Shown here: positions 56,501-64,000 of the stretch, one piece after another | Layout: each line of letters opens with the position of its first letter | Position numbering within the stretch: the stretch's first letter is position 1 | DNA from: Micractinium sp. NFX-FRZ | Lineage: Eukaryota > Chlorophyta > Trebouxiophyceae > Chlorellales > Chlorellaceae | DNA length: 64,000 nt | Assembly (NCBI GenBank): GCA_029339195.1 | Contig: JAPTJF010000002.1 | Coordinates: 372,001 to 436,000 of the forward strand | Direction: 5' to 3' | The notes under the pieces: model-generated | Database searches by the model: none | What the model saw: the letters and a program-made list of their open reading frames with translations, nothing else | What the model was told of the DNA's origin: nothing | Translations under genes and position numbers: made by a program

Positions 56501-59500
56501 AAGGCAGCAGTGGACTCTCGGCCTGGAACTGCTGCCAGACCCGCCGGCAAGGCAGCAGCAGGCAAGGCGGCGGCAGCCGGAGCAGGGTCCCGTCCCACCA
56601 CCAGCAAGGCAGCTGCAGCAGGGTCCCGTCCCGCCACCAGCAAGGCAGCTGCAGCAGGGTCCCGTCCCGCCACCAGCAAGGCAGCAGCAGGCAAGGCAGC
56701 AGCAGGCAAGGCAGGCTCCCGGCCTGCCACAAGCAAGGCAAAGAAGGCTGGCTCCCCGGCCAAGCGCTCTGCCACGCCTGCTGTCGCCGACACGCACGAC
56801 GCCGCTCCCGAGGAGCACCCTGACAGCACAGAGGCCGCAGAGGCGGAAGCGGCGGTGCAGGAGACCGGGGCGCTGCCTGCAGAGGAGTCCCAGGAGGTGC
56901 AGGCACCGGCCCCAGCAGAGGTTCCAGCCCCGGTGCCGCCTCCCCGCCGGCGCAAGCGCTACATCCATTGCTGGGTGCTGGTCAAGCCTGGGCGGCGTGA
57001 GGTGGCGCAGGCGATGCTGTTGGACCCCGCCACTGGGCGGCAGTACAGCATGGACAGCGCGCCCTGCGCTGGCGTGGAGTGCGCCTGGAACGACCGCAAC
57101 TTCTGGGTCAGCCTGCAGACCGACAGCGGCAGCGCCGGCAGCGGCGGGTGTGGGCTGGCGGAGGTGGGCATGACGGACTGGACCTTCTCCAACCCCAACT
57201 GCTGGGTGCCCATGCTGGTCAACAAGGAGGTGGGTGGGTGGGTGGCGGTAGAGGTGTGAGGAGGCTGGGTGGGTGGATGGTCATGGGGGTGTGAAGCGGA
57301 GAGGATTGGGGCTGACATGAGGATGATGTGCAGACGTGTGTGTTAATGGCAGCACTGGTGAAGGGGATTTGAGAGGCAGGGGCATGCGCTGTGCGGTGCG
57401 TCTCTGCTATGCGATACCTTGAGTGCTTGATTGCTGTGCCTATAATACAGCGCAGCATGCCCCGCAAACCATGTCCCCGCTGTGCTCCGTCCCTTCAAAC
57501 CAACCCCGTCCTGCCGCGCCCTGCCCCGCGCAGGACCACCAGGCGGAGGCGGCCACCATCACCACCCAGCTCAGCCTCCACTCCAGCCGTGCCTCTGAAG
57601 TGATCTCCCGCACCTCTTCCACCCTACCCGGCCGCATGTCCACCCTCTCCTCATCCAAGGGCTTCTCCCCCCGCTCCCACGCCCTGCTGAGCAACGCCTC
57701 CGCTGCCATGGCCGCAGCAGCCGCCGCAGGCGGCATCGGCAGCGTGAGCGGTCCGTCGGGCCTCGGGGGCACTGGCACCGGCACTGCCGGCGGCAGCGGG
57801 CCCCTGCCTGCCTCTGCACTGGCAGCTGCTGCTGCGGCGGCCCGTGGGTCGGGAGTGACACTGCAGCACCTGTCGCTGGGCGGGCGCAGCGGCACGCCTC
57901 GCCTCAGTGTGTACGCCCCCACCCGAGAGATGGCAGACTCCTCCCTGGGCTTCCTCTCCCCAGAGGAAACCGCCATGCAGCAGCGCTCCAGCATGCTCCC
58001 CATGCCCAGCAGCTTCAGCCCGTCCTCTGCTGCTTGCGCCGCAGCGGCTGCCACCGCGGCCTCCTCACCCACGCCCACACGGGAGCTGGGCACCGCTGGC
58101 AGCAGCGGCGCCAGCAGCGTGGCGCACACGGCTGAGGTGCCCCTCAGCTGGGTGCCTCCGCTGAGCATCAGCCGCGAACGCCTGGACATGCGCTGCCCTC
58201 GCGGCCAGAAGACGGTGACGTACCGGCAGGCGCGGCGGGAGCTGTATGCGCGCTACGGCGAGTGCGGCCGCTGGGATGGGCTGGTGAGCTGGGCTGGGCT
58301 GGCCTGGCAGAGGGAGGTGATCGGGTACCCATCTGAATGTGGCTGGCACGACAACGCATCTCCTCGCGATGCCTGCATGTGAACAGCATCCTTTTCTTTT
58401 CCTCTTCGCCACAGCTGTTCATCATGCATGCACAATGTGTGCCAGCCATGGCATGCCTGTCCCGCCCGAGCATTTGCCGCCCAACACCTCATGCACACAC
58501 GCTGGTGCCCTCTCTTATCTTCCTTCCCCTCCCTCCCCTGATCAGGTGGAGCGCCTCACGACATACGACGGCGCCACCGGCGCCCCGCTGTGCCTGCTGG
58601 AGCTGTTCAGCCGGCGCAAGGACAAGCTCGCCCGCCGGCAGGCGTACCCTGGGCAGCGCACCACCACCAGCAGCTACGAGGCGGGGGCGCCGGGCTGCCT
58701 GCGCAGCGTGCGGGTGGTGCGCGGCATAGGGGTGCAGCGCCAGGTGGAGCTGACATTTGAAGCGCAGAACCGGGCGGATGGGCTGCTGAGGTGAGGAAGG
58801 CCGTACAGGAAGGCGGTACAGGAAGGCGGTCCAGGAACAGTGCGGGTGGGCTGGGATGATGGGAGCTGGACCGGCAGGCAGAGCTGGGTGGCTGTGCGCT
58901 CAGGGCTCTGGCCAGAATACAAACCGGCCAGCGGTTGGGGCACTGCTGGCTGCCTTCAGTTTGCTCCTGCCGAAGCAGTGCACATCCTCTGCCTGCCAGC
59001 CTTGTCCCTGGGCTGGCACCTCCTCCCTGACCCACCACTGTCTCTATTCACCCAACCTGCTTCCTGGGTGCAGGAGGCTGCGCGCAGGAAACTGCATGGA
59101 AGAGTGGTTCCTGCCTGGCAGCCGCCCCGACGGCCTCATCCGGCGTGTCGTGCACTATGCAGCAGACGCCGACACTGCAGCAGCTGGTGGCTCGAACCGA
59201 AGCCCCACGCCGCAGGGCAACGCTGCAGGCAGGAAGGGCAGCGCTGGCACAACAGGAGGCAGCCGCATGCCCGGCGGCAGCCACCGCCGCCGCTCCTCCC
59301 TTGTGGTGGGTGCCGATGCGGAGGACCAGACAGTGAGCAGCATCTTTGAAGAGTTCAGCTCCGGCGCTTGCACCCAGCTAGCCCAGGCAGCCCAGCCGAC
59401 ACAGCAGGCCGGCAGCGCGGCGTCAACAGCACGAACGGCACGTGCAGCGCCCCCGGCAGCACGGGCTGTGCCGGCAGCAGGGCCAGTAACATTTGAGGGG

Positions 59501-60996
59501 CTCGCGGTGATGCAGCGCCGCTTCAACCTCATCACCGACCAGCTGCAGCTGGTGGCTCAACCAGCAGTGGCAGCGGCAGCAGCAGAGGGTGGCGCTGAGG
59601 CGAGCAGAGTCGTGCGCATCTACGGTGAGTGTGTGTGTGTGTGCAGTGTGAGCACAGCATGCAGGGCAGGGCGTGCGGTGATGCACATTGGGCACCGCTG
59701 CCCAGGCAGACGTGGCCGCAGCAAGAGGGATGTCACTCTTTAGGCAAAAACAGCATTGCAGTGCTCCCTGTCTGAGGTCTGCCTCAGCTGACACATCAAA
59801 ATGGCCCGCACCCTGCCCTGCCCACAGGCCTGGGGGGTGACCTGCTGGAGGAGGGCAGCTGCGAGGCAGCTGGCGTCGAGGCTGCCTGCATAGCCTCACC
59901 CCAGCACCTCCTGCCGGATCAGCAGCGCCGCGAGTATGCAGACCTGCTGGTGGCCTCTCGTGCTGCCCAGTCTGCGCTGCGGGCGGCAGAGGAGGAGAGC
60001 CGGGACATTCTGGTGTCCATGCAGCGCCAGGAGCTGGGCGCGGCGCTGATCACACCACACTACGACGCCACGCGCATCAAGGTGGGGCTGCCAGGCCATG
60101 CATGGTGTGCTGCGTGGCAGAAGCATGAGAACGGGGTGTGGGGTTGCGTATCTGGGGGGGGGTGGTTTGTGCAAGCATGTGGCAGTGTCACACAGGCTCA
60201 GGCATCCACACACTTGTTGTGTGCCACGTCCGATGCACCACCGTGTGTGTCGCTGTTTCTGCCTGTGCAGGTGGAGGACAGCGATGATGGGGAGGCCGTG
60301 ATTGAAGAGGAGACTGATGCCTACGACTTCCTGCAGCATTTCCTGCCAAACACAGGTGCGTGTGTGTGCGTTTAAGGTGTCCGCATCGGGGTGTATGCAA
60401 AGACTGTTAGGTCCTCAGACTGCCTGGGCACTCCTCAGCTGCCACCACTGCTCCATCACTGCTGCGCTAGGGAATTGGATCAGGCCACTCTGAGGCACGA
60501 AGGGCTGCAGCGGTCGCATCGGGAGTGGTGGCGCCGTCCACCTTGCCTGCCCACCACCTGCAAAGGCACACACCTGAGTGCGCCTGCCAGCCCAACCCAC
60601 GCCACAGCCCACCCTTTTGAGCCCAAGTTCCCATCTCATGTGTGTGCAGGCGCGCGTGACCTCACTGCCGCCGAGGCGGAGGAGGCGCAGGCGGCCTGCC
60701 TGGCGGCGTTTGATGACCGCCAGGCAGACAGGCTGCGCCTGCTCAGCTCCAGGCTGGGCGAGTGCTCTGCTGAGCTGGCACGCCTGCGCTCCGTGCTGCA
60801 CAGCGAGCTGCACCACCTCACCCCAGCCGACCAGGAGCGGGTGCGGGCAGAGGAGGCAGCGGCGGCGTTCCGAACGCGTGTGGTGCAGCGGCGGGTGGAT
60901 GAGCACGCGCCTGCAGCGGCTGTCAAGCGTGTGGAGCTGCAGGCAAGGCTGGCGGCAGATAAGCGGCTGGCTGCGGCGCTGGCATCTGGGCAGTGA
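50567..60996 (+). CDS. DRC7: DRC7 (nexin-dynein regulatory complex) joined to LRR and Kelch repeats
   Basis: Twenty-one exons join in frame to 1,952 aa: 50567-50625, 50835-51357, 51548-51646, 51831-51871, 52066-52149, 52280-52475, 52704-52993, 53247-53418, 53708-53940, 54204-54294, 54472-54573, 54815-55138, 55423-55515, 55752-55850, 56009-57229, 57534-58283, 58546-58790, 59074-59624, 59828-60081, 60271-60355, 60650-60996. Residues 30-260 are leucine-rich repeats (VAELDLSSNALEALPAGL). About 280-600 are Kelch repeats (SVYVFGG, LLVFGGR, FIMGGMS, VWMFGGR). From about 630 it follows DRC7/CCDC135: LLNECGVEKVVCTTLR, the transglutaminase-like GDTFDLATLACSLLLGAGYNA, VALCDQSHSECPW, then YIHCWVLVKPGRREV with ECAWNDRNFWVS, and FEAQNRADGLLRR. 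DRC7 builds the axonemal nexin link. A Ser/Arg/Pro repeat stretch (about 870-1060) interrupts the DRC7 part. Two introns have firm GC donors and a third probably does. Confidence 0.9.
51647..51830 (+). other. GC-AG intron of the DRC7-like gene
   Basis: The donor reads CAG|GCACGT and the acceptor CTGCAG. Joining gives KYEQARERGLAKFLAFL in the LRR cap. The nearby GT (TTGAA|GTATGAG) breaks the frame. Confidence 0.7.
53419..53707 (+). other. Probable GC-AG intron of the DRC7-like gene
   Basis: The donor CAG|GCACGT gives the regular Kelch pattern YNLETQEWRAL. A GT donor nine bases on (53428) also keeps the frame and would insert three residues, so this one is less firm. Confidence 0.5.
54574..54814 (+). 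other. GC-AG intron of the DRC7-like gene
   Basis: The donor AAG|GCAAGT is the full GC-donor consensus, and the acceptor is CGCAG before GAG. The GT four bases on shifts the frame. Confidence 0.75.
56580..56687 (+). repeat. 36-bp tandem repeats in the DRC7-like coding sequence
   Basis: Three near-identical 36-bp units encode AGSRPATSKAAA. They sit in a wider Ala/Ser/Pro/Lys-rich stretch of degenerate SRP-containing repeats (56310-56770). Confidence 0.85.
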
Positions 60997-61244
60997 TTCC
61001 CTGGGCTGGCAGTTTGCGTTCAATTCGATTGCAGCTAATGATACAGGGGCGTGGGCCACAAGGGGGTGGGGCACGCACGGGCCAAGCCGGCAGCGGCAAG
61101 CAAGCAGGTGGTGGTCAGGGCAGTGCTGGCATTGGTCAGCGTCAGAGGCAAAACTGGGTGACACGTCAAATCAGTGCGAGAGTCGGTGGTGTAAGAGAAC
61201 ACGTCAGGTTGAGAGAGACGCACACACGTCAGGCAGCAGGGACG
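60997..61244. other. Convergent 3' flanks of the DRC7-like and GIF genes
   Basis: 248 bp between facing stop codons. A TGTAA at 61190-61194 on the plus strand is a likely poly(A) signal of the DRC7-like gene. It lies only about 50 bp from the GIF stop. Confidence 0.5.
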
Positions 61245-61783
61245 TCACTGGGGCGCCCCCGGCGGCCCGGCCTGCGCCTGCTGCGGCTGCGCTTGCGAGT
61301 CGGCCAGCGCTGCTAGGCTCATCAGGTTTTCTTGGAGGCGTTTCTGATACCTGCGGGTGGTACGATGAGGCAGGCAGGAGGGAGGGAGGGATGCGGGTGA
61401 GCCGAGCTTTGAGGATGAGCGTGGCCAAACCCTCTTGCCCACGGCGCGGCAGCACAGCACAGCCGGTTCACTGCTGCCCCGCCGGAGGTCGTGCTTACTC
61501 GATGCACTGGTCTAGCTTGCCCATGTTCTGATTCTCAACTATGGCTGCTATGAGCTTGGAGTTCTCCTCAAGCATCTGCACAACAAACCAGATGTGACAG
61601 GACGGGAGGCACCACAGCTGCGGTCAGCTGGCGGGAGCAGCGGCAGGCGGCAGCTGTTCCCGCAGGCAGCGGCGGCTCTGTGCAGGCTGGGTTCGCAGCT
61701 GCACGGGCACGCACCTGTTGAATCTCCACTGTTGTCAGAATGCGCTTTGCATGGGCTGGGGCTGCAGGCTGCGCGCTCGACAT
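61245..61783 (-). CDS. GIF: GRF-interacting factor (GIF/SSXT, SS18 family), minimal form
   Basis: A transcriptional co-activator of the SSXT/SS18 family, which in plants (GIF1/AN3) works with GRF transcription factors and SWI/SNF remodellers. Three exons (61783-61715, 61575-61499, 61350-61245) give only 83 aa. The SNH domain spans almost the whole protein: ILTTVEIQQMLEENSKLIAAIVENQNMGKLDQCIE, split by an intron, then YQKRLQENLMSLAALADSQAQPQ. These match plant GIF1 (IQQYLDEN, NLMYLAAIADSQ) position for position. The Gln/Gly-rich activating tail found in plant and animal members is reduced to about 15 Gln/Ala/Pro residues. The longest motif is well over chance, so family assignment is firm. Confidence 0.92.
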
Positions 61784-61978
61784 TTTTCGATCGCGGCCTG
61801 GTGCACGATATGCAGGCCGTTGCCCTGGATTGCTGCAGATGGCCACAACTAAGGAGTTCACACCTTAGACGCGCGGGTTGCAATTTGCTCTGCTGGCCAC
61901 TAGGAAGAAGGCCGCTGCATCTGTGGCAGGTATGACCTCCGTGTGTCCTCTGTGGTGCTCACATTGAAATCCGACACC
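61784..61978. promoter_or_regulatory. Divergent promoter region, GIF and ATP12
   Basis: 195 bp separate the start codons of GIF (minus) and ATP12 (plus). No named element is recognised. Confidence 0.4.
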
Positions 61979-64000
61979 ATGCAGGCGTTGCGTCAGGCTG
62001 GAGCGTTGGCAGCGCTGGGGTTCCGCCCCATCACCAACCTCAGAGAGCTCCTTCTGCCGCTAAGCGCCTCCTTTGCCACCCATGGCATAGGAGAGCCCTC
62101 AACCAGCCAAGGGGTGCCCCGATTGTGAGCCGAACACCGCATGTGCACTTTGGCTGGGGCCGGCGCCGCCGCTGCCGCCACTGTCTGCTGCCACAGCTGC
62201 GCTGCCGTGAGGCTGTGCCGCCTCTTCTTGCACCGCCTGAGCGCAACTCATGGCCCCTTTGCTGCAGTTACAAGACAGTGCATGTGAAGGATGCGCTGGA
62301 TCAGGTGTGCCGCGGCCTGGCTGCTATACTACTAGGGCCAGTTGCTGCCGGCTGCCGCTTGGCACAAGTGGGCTCTGCACCTCCGAGGCAGGCTGGCATT
62401 CACAACTGCAACCCTGCTGCGTGTGACCGTCCTTCCTACCCCGCAGGGCGGCTTTCAAGTGATGCTGGATCACCGGGTGCTGCGCACGCCGGCACGGCGC
62501 CCGCTGGTGGTGCCTACCCGCGCCCTGGCGCTGGCTATCGCAGCCGAGTGGGAGTGGCAGGTCTGTAGAATTCGTTGGAGGGTACCTGGACCCTGATTGA
62601 TTGGGTTGAGTGAAGCAAGGCAGCATCGCGTAGGCGGCATGGGCAGCTGCCGGCGGCCCTCGTGACCCCATGCATGGGCGCATGTGCAGTGCCATCGGCT
62701 GGGTGCTGCCACGGGGCAGTGCCCCGCACGCTCAGCCCGCCGCCCCCCTGCCACCCCTGCCGCCCGCACCATGTGCGCTACACACCCTGCCCCATAGCCC
62801 GCATGTCACGCAATGCCTCACGCCCTTCTCCCCCTTGCCCCGCATTTCCTACCGTGTGCCACTGCCACCACTCCCTCCCACCTCTACGCCCCGCAGGTGA
62901 AACGCATCCAGCCCTTCACCATGCCCCTCATGTCTCTGGCAGCCACTGCCATTGACCAGCCCAAGCACCGGGATGAGGTGATCGACACCATGCTGCAGTA
63001 CCTGCCCACCGACTCGGTCATGTGCCGGGAGGAGCCGGGTCCGGTGGCAGCCCTGCAGGCAGAGGTGAGGGCAGGGCCCAGGGTGACGGCAGGCAGGCAC
63101 AGGGGTGCCCGATGCATGCTGCTGGGCAGCAATGCCGGCCGCGCTTCGAGTTAATCTGTGTGGGCGGCTTGCCTGTGGTGACCCCACGGGCCGCGAACAG
63201 CACCGAGCAGAGCGCTTGCCCCGCTGGCGTCGCTGACAGGAGCAGCTTCCTGCCTGCCTGCACGCCTGCCCCCTCACCTGCCCTCTTGCTTACCCGCCCG
63301 CCCCCTACCCCACATTTGCCACCCTTGTCCTGCCCCATTACCCGTGCAGCTGTACGACCCGATCCTCCGTTGGGCGCAGAGCACCATGGGTGTGCAGCTG
63401 CAGCCCACTGAGAGCATCTTTGGGGCCCACCTGAGCGCGGGACAGCTGGCAGCGGTGCAGCGGCACATGCAGGTACATGTGTGGGAGAGTGTGTGGGAGG
63501 GGCTCGGTGCCATGCAGGCGCGGGGGCGCGGCCAATTGCAGCGCCGGGTTGCATGGCTTCGGAAGCTGCTTCTTGCGGCTCTGATGCGTCTTCAATTGCC
63601 TAACAGTGCCTCATGCGTTGTGGTACCACCCCTCTCGTGTGATGAGCATGTTGTACAGGGTTCCACCCTGTGCTGCTGCCCTTGCCCCCGCCCCGCCCCG
63701 AGCTCCCCAGCGCTCCCCTGCCCACCACCCCACTCCTGTCCATCTCGTCCCACCGCAGAGCTTGGACAACTGGCACCTGGCCGCAGCTGAGCAGCTGGCG
63801 GCATGCTGCAAGTCGGTTCTGCTGGGGCTGGCAGCCACAGCGCAGCAGCTGAGCGTGGAGCAGGTCGTTGCAGCCGCCAGGCTGGAGGAGGACCACCAGA
63901 TTGCATACTGGGGGCTGGTGGAGGGGGGCCACGACATCGACATTGCCGACATCAAAGTGCGCGTGGCGGCGCCCTCCGTCTTTGTCCGCCTGCTGCGCCG
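61979..64000 (+). CDS. ATPAF2: Mitochondrial ATP synthase F1 assembly factor ATP12 (partial)
   Basis: The chaperone that binds the F1 alpha subunit during mitochondrial ATP synthase assembly. Exons: 61979-62124, 62267-62303, 62447-62560, 62897-63064, 63350-63472, 63759 to the window end, all in frame; the 3' end is missing. The start (MQALRQAGALAALGFRPIT) looks like a mitochondrial targeting peptide. The family core shows RFYKTVHVKDA, GGFQVMLDHRVLRTPARRPLVVPTRALALAIAAEW (split by the reader at VVP), IQPFTMPLMSLAATAIDQ, and MLQYLPTDSVMCRE. After that come LYDPILRWAQ, then W-LAAAEQLAACCKSVLLGLAA and LEEDHQIAYWGLVEGGHDID. All are in the order seen in ATP12. The GTCTGT donor after 62560 is unusual but gives the right frame. 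Confidence 0.94.

Noticed and set aside
56107..56968. Two long minus-strand frames of 282 codons
   Set aside because: Both are antisense readings of the Ala/Ser/Pro repeats in the DRC7-like exon.
55593..57173. Alternative plus frame of 526 codons over the DRC7-like repeat exon
   Set aside because: Its product is Arg/Pro/Gln low complexity without family match; the neighbouring frame carries the DRC7 motifs and the correct splice phases.
1..64000. Mobile elements and viral insertions
   Set aside because: No transposase, reverse transcriptase, integrase, long terminal repeats or clear terminal inverted repeats were seen anywhere in the window.

Overview
The window looks like nuclear DNA of a GC-rich green alga, most likely a coccoid trebouxiophyte of the Chlorella/Micractinium type. 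The signs are many short introns (roughly 110 to 115 across 15 multi-exon genes), plant-type gene families (a GIF/SSXT co-activator, a plant-like cytochrome P450 reductase, GRWD1), CAG/CTG-rich low-complexity protein tails, and TGTAA-like poly(A) signals. The lineage is inferred from composition and gene content, not proven. Gene models were built by hand from GT-AG (and some GC-AG) splice sites. In every multi-exon model the exon lengths add up to an open frame, and most models are also supported by family resemblance.

Layout, left to right. 430-10028 (-): a giant coiled-coil protein with a poly-Q tail. 10421-11298 (+): a NEDD8-specific protease (DEN1/SENP8 type). 11459-13941 (-): a DHH/DHHA1 phosphoesterase. 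14193-18759 (+): NADPH-cytochrome P450 reductase. 19577-19924 (-): a doubtful small gene, followed by a quiet 1.5 kb. 21430-24200 (-): an SLC35F6-like transporter. 25119-25771 (+): a small membrane protein with a lysine-rich tail. 26417-29359 (+): an SF1/STAR-like KH RNA-binding protein. 30643-31918 (+): a BTB/T1-domain (KCTD-like) coiled-coil protein. 32619-36944 (+): GRWD1/Rrb1, a ribosome-biogenesis WD40 protein. 37582-44404 (-): an SWT1-type PIN nuclease with an N-terminal GYF domain and a huge Gln/Ala/His-rich insert. 44479-46635 (+): an R3H-ankyrin-RGG protein. 46743-50278 (-): an ER-lumenal reticulocalbin-like EF-hand protein ending in HDEL. 50567-60996 (+): a 1,952-residue protein joining LRRs, Kelch repeats and the whole of DRC7 (nexin-dynein regulatory complex). 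61245-61783 (-): a minimal GIF/SSXT protein. 61979-64000+ (+): the ATP12 assembly factor, cut by the window edge.

The genes do not form one pathway. They are packed mainly as divergent and convergent pairs. Start codons of divergent neighbours are 74, 195, 251, 288 and 392 bp apart, and convergent stops are 107 to 636 bp apart, so shared promoters and overlapping 3' ends are likely. Three neighbours touch RNA handling or ribosome assembly (GRWD1, SWT1, R3H-ankyrin).

The points most worth following are: the LRR-Kelch-DRC7 protein, a flagellar-type gene in what may be a lineage without obvious flagella; GC-AG introns confined to the two longest genes; the GYF-PIN domain combination; and a decayed intronic copy of a GRWD1 exon start.
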